A stretch of 64,000 bases of DNA, from contig OX328098.1 in assembly GCA_946811185.2 (NCBI GenBank), positions 41,293,650 through 41,357,649 on the forward strand. The letters run 5' to 3'. Positions 23,270 to 35,600 of this stretch are shown in pieces. Under the pieces are notes generated by a model that was not told the origin of the DNA, searched no databases, and was given only the letters and a program-made list of their open reading frames with translations. The DNA comes from Hippopus hippopus (lineage: Eukaryota > Mollusca > Bivalvia > Cardiida > Cardiidae). How positions within the stretch are numbered: position 1 is the stretch's first letter; every line of letters begins with the position of its first letter. A program made the translations under genes and the position numbers.

Positions 23270-23930
23270 CTGAAAAAAAAACACTCAAACTGCTAAGTAC
23301 TTCTTTAACCCCTTACCAAACAATCCAGAGTTTTTAACAACACTGTGAAAGCCTTTTGAAAACATTATGGAAAAAAGACAAAATGCTGGTAACCAACATT
23401 TTCTCCTTTCCCACAATGGTTTCTAACCTTCAAAGACAATTCCAATGATTTCACACTTAATTTGTCTTCTGCAAATGTTTTCTATTTGGATAAGTCTAAA
23501 ATTTTGTCATTTAGTAAAGGGTTGAGTGCATTTGCAGACAGAGTACATCCTTACAAGACTTCAGAGAACATGCAGTCTGATCTTTGATCTATATTATCCA
23601 ATATTTTTGTAAGGTACAAGGTATTCTCACCAAAACAAGTTTGCTGTGCTATCCCGGATCCTCCATGTTCAAACTTTCCAGACTTTTAGCAAGAGAAACA
23701 TTATGACAATGTTACACTACCATACAATAGGTGAAACTTGTTGCCTTCAGACTGGTATTGTATAACAGCAAACAGAAAATGCTGGTAACCAGCATTTACT
23801 CCTTTTCTAAAAATGTTTTCAACCCTATCAATGACAGAAATCATCATTTAAGCCACATTAAATTTATTTTGTGTCTGCAAATGCTTTCAATTTGGTCCAG
23901 TCAAAAATTTTGTCTTTCAGTAAAGAGTTA
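22535..23930 (+). mobile_element. MITE-A copies in SWI5 introns (second set)
   Basis: 22535-22770 (TTAA both ends), 23305-23524 (starts at TTAA 23305-23308, 35 bp 5' of exon 23269 in gene orientation) and 23715-23930 (left stem arm deleted). A small fragment lies near 22310-22370. Between them, 23540-23590 carries the GATCAGACTGCAC motif. Confidence 0.8.
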
Positions 23931-24185
23931 ATCTGATTTTTTCACCAGTCACCTAAGGATGGTTTCGTAAACTCCTTTTTGTAATCATTTACAGGTTATT
24001 GTCAACATGAGGCTCAAATGATGAAATTCATACTAAAACATGCATCTTACAATCAACAATATTAAAATAAACAAAAACGAATACAAACTGGAGATGTGAA
24101 CTGGCTTTGTGATTTCTCCTTGGCCGACATTTCTTACTGCCAGTGTCTATTGTTTCAAACTAAAAGGATAATAAAGAACTATAGA

Positions 24186-24451
24186 TTAATTCTTTACCAA
24201 ACAACAGACTATAGTCTAGACACCTTAAGGTTGATAGCAGTTGCAGATGACAACTGGTGCTTAAATGACAGGATATGTCTTTGAAAGGGTTGAAAACATG
24301 GTGGGAGAGGGAGGAAGTGCTAATAACCTTTTACCACAAAGTTTTTTACCTTTCCAAAGACAATATTCAATTTTTGAATAACCGTTGTCGCCTGCAAATG
24401 CTTAAATTCATTTGGAAACGTTTAAAATTTCGTCGTTTGGTAAAAAGTTAA
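24186..24451. mobile_element. Fold-back MITE-A derivative (both ends are right ends)
   Basis: TTAA at 24186-24189 and 24448-24451. Both outer arms are the family's right arm in opposite orientations (GCAGATGACAA on the left, TTGTCGCCTGCAAATGC on the right), so the whole 266 bp is an inverted repeat, unlike normal copies. Compare 52314-52598. Confidence 0.75.
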
Positions 24452-24986
24452 TACAGGTTGCTGGCTTGATAGAGGTGGCCACTACGACAAAGCTTTACAA
24501 TACAAATAAAACTTATTATTTTACCTGAATTAACGGGTCCTACTAAATACCACAAAGACACCCTAAATACCACAAAGACACACAAAGACGCACAAAGACA
24601 CACAAAGACACCACAAAGACGTTAAAACATGTAAAAAAAAAAAGAAAGAAGTTAGTTTTTTTGAGTTGTTTGCATTATGCTAGGGTAAAAAAGTGGACAA
24701 AATCATGCAAATACGCGCGTGGGTTAGAGCATCTGCAGGGTCAGGCGGATATTTTTCTACTTGTTCTGCTGATTTCATATATACCAAATATTTCCTCTAT
24801 TTAAACACCATGATGAATGATTGATGATGATGATGATACTTACACTGCTCTCAATGATGATGACGATATCTACTTGCTTGCATATTTCTTGAAAACATTC
24901 TATAAAGTTCAATTTTGCATATTTAAAGGCAAAGTTGACAATTTATCATTTACCGTTTTCTTTTTATCTTATTCTGCACTGCAAAG

Positions 24987-25216
24987 CTTGTAAGCTATTT
25001 ACAAAACGACAAAAATATCAGACTCCTCCAGACTCAAATTCGGAGACGACAAATCAAGTGTTGCTCAAATCATGAAATTAGTATCTGAATGGTAGAGAAC
25101 ATTGTGAAGATAGGAGAAAATGCTGGTAACCAGCATTTTCTATTTTTTCCACATTGTTTTCAAAGGCTGTCTTTGTCTTAGGATCGTTAAAACTCTGAAT
25201 TGTGTGGTAAAGGGTT
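24987..25216 (-). mobile_element. MITE-A copy inside the MULE-like element
   Basis: Minus orientation, ending GGTAAAGGGTTAA at 25216, with a well-kept stem. Its presence inside the larger element implies later insertion, or carriage by it. Confidence 0.8.
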
Positions 25217-25547
25217 AAAAGTACCGAACGTTCCTTTTGTTACTGTATTGTTCTTGAATATTTCTCCATTGCATGTTATTTGTAAACGGGAGTAATAAAG
25301 AATAAATATATGAAAATAATGAAAGCAGTTGTCAGTTACTGGTGAAAAAATGTACACTGAGTACTGGTTACTCGATAAGGAGGTCTAAGTCTGTATATGA
25401 AAAGTTTGTTTATAGAATGTAATCAGTATTCTTTAATCAGAATTGGATATCACGAGTAAATAAATAATCCAAAACAAGAATTAAACATATCACTCATCGC
25501 CAAATTTTACTTTTTACAGCTTCATCATCATCATTGGTCTTTTTTAG

Positions 25548-25600
25548 CCTCGCCATGCGGCATAAAGCCATGTGGCGAGCAGGTTTTACAGATTCCAGCT
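25548..25600. repeat. Imperfect hairpin resembling a Helentron-like 5' end
   Basis: Reads AGCCTCGCCATGCGGC, a short loop, then GCCATGTGGCGAG (11 of 13 positions pair). The plan, AGC plus hairpin after a T run, resembles the start of the element at 41369, but no matching 3' end was found. Confidence 0.35.
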
Positions 25601-25960
25601 AAGCGTTCCATTATATACCGACATGCCTCTCTTTCATTAAGACTCAATGAATCTCATTAAATTTATTTTCGCATTATTCTCTTTCATCTTGAAGTTTACA
25701 AATCAGTTAATATATTACAATACGCTCGTAAGTTGTCAAACTGTTAGCCATACGAAATGAGATTGTCCAGTTAATTATGGTCAAAGAACAAACCATGAAC
25801 AAACTACGATTTACTAATAAACAAAATTTTTACGGTGCCGACTTGATAAAGGGCATCAAAAGAGGACAAGGCTTTGTCTTTGTGCGTCTTTGTGGTGTCT
25901 TTGTGTGTCTTTGTGGTGTTTAGGGTGTCTTTGTGGTATTTAGTAGGACCGTGAATTAAC

Positions 25961-26694
25961 ATCTTTTCATATATCGTATAAAAATAAATGAACATTTAGT
26001 AAGTGTTCAAAATTCAACGGAATAAATATATAATTATCTTTTCCATTTGAGTTAAAAAAAAAAAAAATCCGGCCCAGCAAACTCCTCAAAAACGGATCGG
26101 ACTGACAAGAATGTAGTACGAGCTTTTTTTGGGCGAATTAGATAGACGCGAAATTTTTACGGAAGCATTTCACGCCTTTCGCCTCCCTCCACGCAATAAA
26201 CGCGTATATGTTTAATCTTATTGCATCAAAAGACAACAAATGCCTATTGCTCACTCAATTAAACCGATTATGTTGTAGGCGTATGGTTTCAATAGCAAAA
26301 TCAACCCAAATAGGATGGTTTGTCCCTACGGCTTTTGAAGGTAGGACGAATGAACTGGGACGAATGTTAAGGGGTCAAAGTTTAACCTACGGATTCACGT
26401 AATCAAGAGTGACATATCATCAGGGAATTGCTGATTGAAAGGGAAGCACGCCTGATGAATTTGGCTACCAACTTTCGAGGTTGTGTATTAAAAGATTACG
26501 TTTAATGATCTAAGAAGTAGTCGATATCTTGAAGAAATTTACAAATGAGGAGTTCTAGGTCACGTGATATTTTGGTATGAGAACGTGCTGCGATTTGTAC
26601 CCGGAGAGTAAATTACTCGAAGTAATAGGTCAATATTACTTTAGCAAAAAATACCTTTGGACCTTGGAATTGTAAACTCCAAATATAGATATAC
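25961..26694. promoter_or_regulatory. Probable SLC27A 5' region, possibly shared with SWI5
   Basis: No gene is recognised. It contains an A-rich run near 26055-26068 and a CACGTG E-box at 26561-26566. An in-frame TAG at 26686-26688 precedes the SLC27A start codon. SWI5 lies in divergent orientation, so this interval may serve both genes; this is inference from layout only. Confidence 0.35.
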
Positions 26695-29600
26695 ATGTCA
26701 CGCTCTATTTCTGAAGTGGATGCAGTTAGCTGCTCAAGAAGCGTAGCAAAGTTTGTGAGATTTTTTTGTACGATGTTCGCGCTAAAGACAGCCTTGTTTT
26801 TTGTAACAGTTTTGTTTTGTTCATTTTATTTAGAATGGCCTATCTTGGTTACCTTGGCAGCGGCATTTGGCATTTACCTGGTAACAGGAGGTTGGAAATA
26901 CATGAAAGTGGTTTTGGTAACTCTTCCTAGAGATCTGAGGTATGATAATTTGTTAATGTTATTTTTATGATGTGTAATGTTTCTACACAGATAGATCTAC
27001 TCATTGTCAAAGAAATTTTTATATATCAAATACAGTATAGATGTGCATAGTTAATCATTAAAGGATTGAGATGTGTGAATACATTTGCATGAGACAAAGT
27101 CATTAGTGTAGTGTGTCTGTTGACACTCCCCTTTTTGTTGTGTATCTTGATCATAGCTGATGATGTAAAATTGTATTAACCATTTACCTTATGATCCAGA
27201 ATTTTAACGACCTACCTTTGAGCCAAAGGCTAGCTCAAATATGTCATTTTTAATCGGTCAGCGTGAGCCAGACGATTAGAGAGACCACAAATTTCGGAAA
27301 CTCGTCTGCTGAGGGCAAACTGATGTAACTGCAACTCATAATGGCTTTTACTTACAGTCTTATAACACTAATACCAGCTGTTGTGACTTTATTACAAATA
27401 CTACTTTTAACCCAGATAAGTGCAAGAATACTAACTAGTAGTAAACAGGCCTTCAAGTACTCCCTTAATTAACTTTTCAGTTATGTAATAAATGGCGGTT
27501 ACAGTTTGTTTATCGTTGAATTATGCCATAGTACAATTAAGTATTATCAAAATCTCGGGTCTCAAAATACTAGAAATTTTGTAGCAGTTTACTTACAATG
27601 CAGCTATAAGAAATCGTGTCAGTGATAAAGCAACAACTTATGAATGAAACAAGAGCGAATCAAAGAGTATCGGGTTATTTAAGCACATGTTGTAGTCGTC
27701 TGCTGTCCATATTATTCGGCAAACTTCGAATGATCCATTGATCAAGTTATAGGTAGTTACGGGATCGAGCGATTTGTGACGAGTGCTGTCCATATATGTA
27801 GCAGGTGTTGAAAAGATGATAGGTCATTTGGCCTTGAGCAAGGATAAATTTGCAATGGAACGGAGTTTGTAAGGAAACATTGCTTTAAAAAAATTTGAAA
27901 ATTTAGATTGTTTTGCCTTAGAGCAAACTGATGTACATGCTACTGGCAACAGCCATAAGTTTAAAAAAGTAATCTGCCATTGGTAGTTTAATGTTAGTGA
28001 GGTGAAGCATGTGAAGCAGTGAGGGACAACGGATGTAAGGTATCCGGTTAAAACGTCCCACAGTCAAAACGTCCCACAGTCAAAACGTCCCACTTTTGGT
28101 TAAAACATCCCCATTTCCATTCCAAATTGGTTAAAACGTCCCCCTAAAACGTCCCCTTTAAACGCCCCCGTGTATTTTATTAAAGTTATTATTTTGTTCT
28201 TGTTTGATTATTTCAGAAAACGTTCACATTTGATGTTTAACATTATGATGTTGTCATTTATTGTTACAAGTCATTGAATTTTAACCCATATCCTGCGGAA
28301 CTTATAGTTTTTAAGAGGCCCAACATTAATTTTCGATAATTTTTTATGACATTCAGCTTAATTAATACGACTTAAATCATTATTCGATATCGTCACTGTG
28401 TACTTCAATTCCAGACTACCCTCATGTGCGTATGGATCCTTTTTTACGATTTTAGCTAATTACAATCAAGGTTGTTTAATGTAGGCTAAGCAGAATCAAG
28501 ATTTTATATAATTTAGGCTATGGGTTAAGGCCCATATTGTCTCCATACATGAATGTTTATTCGACATGCTCAAACGCCGCCTAGATTGGCTATTTAACGC
28601 CTCCCTGTTTACAGCGTTCTGATTTATTTGTGTGTACAGTTTCCTTATCTAAACAATTCGAAGTCTTAACGACCAAGAGAACGAAACATTGTCATAACAT
28701 TGTAAGAAAAGGACAAAGCTAGTAATCAGCATTTTAATCTTTTTCAATAGTGTTTCGCGAGAACCTGTATGTTTTTCTGTTAGGGGCAAATAAGGTAAAG
28801 AGCAATCACTGTTTAAGAGTCACCGACCAGTGTGTTTTACAAAAATGTTTCAATCTCTGCTCTTTTGTTTGCCGTAAAAACACGTATGTTAGTGGAGTTG
28901 TATTAATTTTTTCGTCTTTTTTTTTTTCCTGCATTGAAGGACAGTCCTTGACAAAACCCATCACAGTAACACAAAAAATGGACTCTTCCACGGTTAAAGA
29001 CATTTTAAAACAGAGCTCTGTTCTGTAAGTCAAATTCGCTTTTGAAAAGATAGAAAACTGCAGGAAATGGAGAACGAATAGGTATCTGGCAATATCTCCG
29101 GTGCCAATATGTTTAAAACTATTTTAGGTTTAGTTAAATTGAGATTGTTAGAGTGTAAAAGCAGTGCGTGATAAAAGTTGGGTTGGTAAAGGGTAAAAAA
29201 CACATGCAGATGATAAATACAATGTGGTTGGACAGATAATAGGATCCGAGTAAGAAAGTATAAAACACATTCCGGTGAAAAAGGAGATGAAACAAAGCCA
29301 AGGGAACTCTCTCTCTCACCAACATGTCTATAACCTATAGCATATATACGATAATCCATACGAAATGTCTTGCCGTAAGTGTTCATTAAACTTCGACTCC
29401 ACGCCATAGCATGCCGATCTCAACCCACACTACCCGCCATTGAAATTTAATCAAAAAAGTATGTCGTTTAACGCCATGTTTAACACTATTTCAATTATGT
29501 CGCGGCAGCCAGTGCACCTTCCCATGAAAGTATCGTGGATACTGATAAAAGTGTTGGTAACAAGAATTTTTTCTTGCAGTGTCTGAGACAAAACCTCCCC

Positions 29601-32600
29601 CGAGGTTTGATTTTTTGTCCACAAGTGTTTCCAAAATGGACTAGCCTTACATTTCGTATTCTGTTAAAAAAAGATACCCCACCCAAACTCACACACAGAC
29701 AGAAAAAATCGTATTTCGGTCGTATAAACGTGGTCGTAAACTAGCATTTGTTCAGATATTAGTTTATTAAAATTACACAAGGACTTGTTGATTATGAAGG
29801 AAATAAACTATTTGAAAAACACACAGAAGGCAGCAATTACTTATCATAGGCTACAGCCCCTTTTCCAGCAATGATTTGAGAGACTGCCCATTAAAAGAAG
29901 CATTAGTTGACCATATACTTGTACCTAAATGGGTTAATCGGACATAAATACAAAGCAGAGCTCTGCAAACAACAAATTTACCACAGCTTTGCTCTAATGG
30001 TGAATGTGGTCTAAGAAAGCATTACAGGAGAGGGAGATCGTTTGTTACCGGCTTTTCCTAATTCTCACACAATGGTCTCAAAAGTCCATTTCATCAGTGT
30101 CGTTAAAACATGGGATCGTTTGGTAAAGGGTAACCTGGGTTCAGTTTGATCATTTTTTCCTTTTTCATATTCTGACATTACTTTGTCAAAAATGGGCGTT
30201 ATTTCTAACCAAAAAAAAAAAGTTCGAATATAAAAAGGGGACAAGAAAAAAAAAAATCGAACTGTAACCCAGGCTAGGTAAAGGGTTAGGCATTAAAACG
30301 AAATTTGTAACACTTTATAGTAATATGGCTGACCGTAAGAGTTACTTCTGAAAAAGTTAATTGACCGTTCAATCAATACTGCAGCAAATCTAAAATTTGC
30401 CTAGTGCAAGGAAAATGTATACGATAGTTACTGCAACTAAAAACTTCATGCTTTTTTACCATCTTTCTCTCCCCCCCCCCCCCCCCCCCCCCCCTTGTGG
30501 TATGGCATTTGATTATTAGATCTAGCTCTTTACAAAACGACAAAATCTTGGATTAAACAATTGAAAGCATTTGTAGGTCTACATACACGACCAACTACAT
30601 TTGCTCAAATGATGATTTTTTTTTTTTTTTGTCTTTGATATGGTAGAAACAATGTGGGAAAAAAGAAGCAAAGGCTGGTTACCAGATTTTTCTCATTGTC
30701 CAACAATGTTTTCAAAGGCCGTATCTTCCATAGTTATTAAAACTGTGGATCGTGAGGTTAAGGGTCAGTACATGTGATTTTTATCTGAGATGACCTATTA
30801 ATTTGTTAATATGAATCTGTGTGGTGCCAAAAGCATCTGCATAATTCATAAATAAAATCTCTCCATCTTAAATTTCCTACTCAAAGCAATAATAGTATAA
30901 TAATATTGCATGTGCACGTCGATTGCAAAAACACTGGAGAGCATGCTGCGTTTTCTTTCTTACTTACAACGTACAGATATTCCATCTCAATCTGTGAATA
31001 AACTTCACGCAATATATCACAAATTGTAAAATTCAACAAACTTATTTTCAATACATAGTCTTGTCTGTTCTTTTCATTTACAATATATACTACTGAGTTT
31101 TCATCATTATTTGTAAAATAAAAAAAGATACTTGATAAACTACACTATCAATACTAATCAAAAGCCCCATACACTCCTCTTGTACAATTTCAAGATCGGG
31201 TAAGGCTGGACGAATGGTGATAATTATTTAAATGTTAGGAATAAACTTGTGTTCGAAATTCAGCTTTATCGGCAAAAAGGAACAATTCCAAAACTAGTTG
31301 ATTGATATTATTCCGTCATTATATGCCGACCAATTAACGAATTTTCCTTTGCACCTGTACCCGATTTATCACACTTGCAATTAAAATCAACAAAACCTGT
31401 TAAGAAATAATTATATTCCTTATAATTCATGCCAAAATTGATTTATCAACCGCTACATTTATCAGTTGTTGATAAGAACTAAAAATTTCGAAGTGGGACG
31501 TTTTGACCATTTTTTTGAAACAGTGGGACATTTTAACCAAATTAGGGGGACATTTTAACCAAAAGTGGGACGTTTTGACAGTGGGACGTTTTTACTGTGG
31601 GACGTTTTGACTGTAAACCCGGATGTAAAGTTGTTTAAGGGTTATGACCCTAGTGGAGAAGCCATTACGTAAACATTTTCAGTAGGGTTGACTATTGAGG
31701 CCATTGCGATAGTATTGACATTGGAAAAAATACTATTGCAATAGTATTGATATTGCATGTTACTACTGCAATACTATTGCAATACTATTGGATGAATTGC
31801 AAGAGATGAATTTCACCAAATTACATCTTGAAACCATGTTTTAGACTAATACTTTCTCCAAGTAGTTTAAGTTCTTCTTGAGTATAGTTTTGAATAGCAA
31901 ATAAAGGGGAAAATAGAGTTAAATGCAAGATGCTCAATAAATTTCAATGACAATTTTTTCTAAATGCAGATGGCTCACAAACAATTTAACATACCTAATT
32001 ACTCTGAACTTTTGAAGAAGTCAACTTTTAAGACTGATTGATATACAACAGCATGCAAAGTACAAAATGCTGACAAATGCTGGTGGTTCATAAACACACC
32101 TAATAAAAAGTAATTATAAAGCAACTTTAAACTTTTAAAGAAATTACCTTTTAAATGTGAGCCCTTTAAGTTTTTTTGAGTTGATAGAATTTATCTAATT
32201 TTACCCATAATTGGCCAATATATTCAGACAGAAATAATAATTATTTTTGTTTAGTCTCCAAATCTTTAGGAAATTATCATTCTGAAAAAAAGGGGGTGGC
32301 CGAAATAATAGGTTTTACCTTGTTGTATGTGTATCCAAAAAAAAGTGTGTTATATTAAGATATTTGTATAAATTTACTGCTTATAGTCATTAGAAAGCTG
32401 AAAAGACAATCTGAAGTGACTCTGATCGGACAATGTTAAAGAGACATTTTGTTGTGTCATGGGTTTCCGTGTTTTTTACTCCAATCACTTTTTCATGTCT
32501 GTTAATTTCTGGCTAGGTATTTCCACATGATTTGACAAAAAGATTGTCAATGAGGGTAACAAGTAACTTCAAAACCAATCATTTTTCACAAGAAAAGCGT

Positions 32601-35600
32601 ATAATGGCCTTTTTTGTCCATGCATTTTCTTACGCGAAGTCTCGGGTGTAACCAGAATTTATTACGTGAATTTCAATTCTATAACGTGATTTACGCAATA
32701 ATTTGCGCGAGTGGGAACACTGTTAAACATTATCTTACCTTTTTTAGCCCGAGAAAGAAGTAGCTTTCTAATACGAGTTAAGTCATAGTACAGAGGTGGA
32801 TGGTATAGATCCAAGATGAGACAGCGTGTTCTGTTTAGTCTGATGTATATCTACACCATCCGCCAACTTTGAAAATTGCCATCTTGTCATCAGCAGAGTA
32901 AATCAGAACGACCATAATGTAGATCTATATTAAAAGCCATCTGTCTACAAGATGCCTGTCGGCCTGTCGTGGGTACACAAATGTTTGCAATAAAATTTGG
33001 ATAAGGGGTATGACGTAACACGCAAATCATTCGAAGCGACTGAGTTGTAATGCACCTGTTTAATTTACACAACTTAAACTGGTGTGCTCGAAGAAACTTA
33101 TATCTGGCTGCAGGTCGACCTCCAATCAATTCAAAGTGACCATGCAATAAGCCTATTTCATGCACGATTTACATGTACACCAGCTGATAAAGCCTTTTTG
33201 CATTTAGTAATATAGCTGTTTCAAGAACACGCCAGTCGTGTCACGTTTTGTGTAGTCAGCATAAAAAAGTGCGGCTGTTTTCTAAAAATTAATCTAATTC
33301 CTTGCAGCCGAAATAAAAGGAATGCATTCGAAATGGATTACTGATAAATAAAGAAAAGAAAGAACGAGATTTAGTATTCATTTTTCATAGTAGATTTTTT
33401 TATTGCTTGAGGGACAACACGCATGGTTATGGTTTTGGCGGCCTGTGTAGATTAAGATTAGACTGTAGGCAGACTGTTTGGTCTGATCTTTGATCTAAAT
33501 CCACACTTTTCACTTTGGTGAGAAGTTTTTAACAAAAACACCCTTAGTGTTGCAATTATTTTGGTCTAATTTCATGATTGCCGCTGAGTTAATCAGCTCT
33601 CGAAGGATTCGTTTTCGTAACAATGAACATTGCTATGCAGAAATGAATATTATGCAGCTGATCATTATTGAAAACATGTTCCAAAAAATTACCCGTCAAA
33701 TATTTTGGGAAATTAACGTTACGGAGTGTCCAAATATTTAGGAAAACTTGCTTTTGGAAGTGTTCAGAGAAAGAATTAAAAAATAATTTTTGTAAATAAT
33801 TAAACGTGTCCGAACTTTTAGGGCGTCCGAATACATTAGTGAATTGCAGTATTTTCTCTCTCTTTCTTGTCAGTGAAACTATTGAAACTATCAATATTTG
33901 AGGTAACTATCGGCGATAGTTATCGATTTTCAACATAACAATCGATGCAGTAGCATCGACATGCTCACCATCGCGATCCATCGATAGTCTGATGTATCGT
34001 TACACCCCTAATTTTCAGAATGGACTGGTTATCCCACACTTGCAACCTTAGTAACCAGACTGTCCATTCACATTACTGACCAGCATAGATTTGATTAGGC
34101 ATCTTTCAGCTTGGGATGTATTAACCCTTGCACACTACATGCAGTCTGATTTTGGATCTACACTGTCCGATAAGGAGATATTTTTTCCCAAAAAATACCT
34201 TTGAAATAGTAAAAAATTGGGTTTTTACTGTCGGCTAAAAAGTTTCATTTCACTTATACTTAGCAGGTTAAGGGTTAAATTGTTTTCATAACCCCTCTTC
34301 CTCTCCTTCCAGCCACGGCACTACCATTTTACACGCTCACTAACATGTTTCTTTTTGATAACATTCTTAAGACTGGAATCAGTCTGTTAACCGTTGACCA
34401 AACAATCCTGTCGGGCTTTAAAAATGTAGTGGGAAAAACAGCATACATGTATTCAGCAGGCTCTCTTTTTCCCCAGAGCGTTTTTTCATCATTTGAAAGA
34501 TTTTCAACATTTTGTCATTTGGTAGAGTTAAACAGAGCATTTTCATATAAGAATAAAGACCTGAAAATGCAACACAAAAAAGCTCACTTAACGTCATATT
34601 CTCCATGTCTGAATCAACTGACCAGGGAAAAATCTTCTTCGGAGAGTGCAGATTCAGACCAGATTCAGACCAGACTGCACAGAACATGCAGTCAGATTTT
34701 GGATGTTATTCCTATTTTCTGAGATACTGTAGTCAAGACAGCAATGACCCTGCAATATTTAGGCTGCTTTTCCACTCTTAACATATCTATTTCATTAATT
34801 CAGCGCTTTAAGTGTAAACCTCTCAGTAACATGTTTTTCTCATCAGCTACTCCATATTGGTTGATTCTCATCCTGTCCATATTTCAGATTAAAAGCACAA
34901 GGTTTACCGGTAGTGTAGTGATGCTGTTGTTCAGAATGATTCAATACAATGGCCCATGTTGTCCAATGACAAGTAATGTCGCTTTTGAAGACAATAAAAG
35001 ATCAAGATCAGACTGTCCTTTGAATGCAATGCAGATCAGTATCACAGACATACATATTTAAGATTTTAATTGCCTGTTTATGTATGATTTATATGAAAAA
35101 AAAAAACTCGACCATGAAATTGTAATGTTTGGATATTGTTTTTGAGACTGTAAAAGGCCATAACTGAGTGTTTTAACCAAACTATCCTGTTTTTGATGAC
35201 CCTGAGGAAAACGGATATTAAAAACACTGTGGAAAAAGGAAAAATGCAGATAACCATCATTTTCTCCTTTTCCCACAATGTTTTTTTTTACCATTTCAAT
35301 GATTCAAATCATCATTTGGTCTACATCTCATTCGTCATGTGCAAATGCTTTCGATTTGGACAAGTCTAAAATTACATCATTTGGTAAAGGGTTGAGGGTT
35401 TGGTAGATACTACATTCTTTGAAAGTAATGTGGGTGAAATTGGCCAGCCGATGTTTTGGACAACAATCTTGCCCAGGACAATTTAAACAGCCAAAAAACA
35501 TGAGGTAGGACAATTTGTCCAGATAAACACAATCAGCCAAAAGTAAACAATTTGATAGTCATAATACAGGCATATTCTATACAACTTATTGATACCATTT

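Larger units (their letters stand above)
24535..25951. mobile_element. MULE-like non-autonomous element, 1417 bp
   Basis: Flanked by a perfect 9-bp duplication TGAATTAAC (24526-24534 and 25952-25960). The ends are about 90-bp inverted repeats beginning GGTCCTACTAAATACC and rich in CACAAAGACA subrepeats (about 24535-24625 and 25865-25951). A 9-bp duplication with long subrepeat-bearing TIRs fits Mutator-like elements. No transposase is visible. A MITE-A copy lies inside. Confidence 0.72.

Noticed and set aside
23640..23700. Candidate SWI5 upstream exon on the minus strand (SLESLNMEDPG reading) with a GTGAGA donor
   Set aside because: The phase needed to join the next exon runs through a TAG stop, and the residues do not match the family.
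24843..24910. Another candidate SWI5 upstream exon with a GTAAGT donor on the minus strand
   Set aside because: Open in the right phase, but built largely on an ATG/ATC microsatellite inside the MULE-like element, with no family similarity.
26208..26402. ORF of 64 codons upstream of SLC27A
   Set aside because: No recognisable domain, no splice context and no repeat match; its length is expected by chance.
28926..29024. Possible extra exon ending [12 protein letters not shown] before GTAAGT
   Set aside because: SLC27A exons 1 and 2 join in phase without it and the family has no such segment. It lies inside the MULE-like element.
32890..33165. Minus-strand ORF of 91 codons inside the hAT-like element
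   Set aside because: No hAT transposase motif or other domain could be recognised; kept as unassigned sequence of the element.
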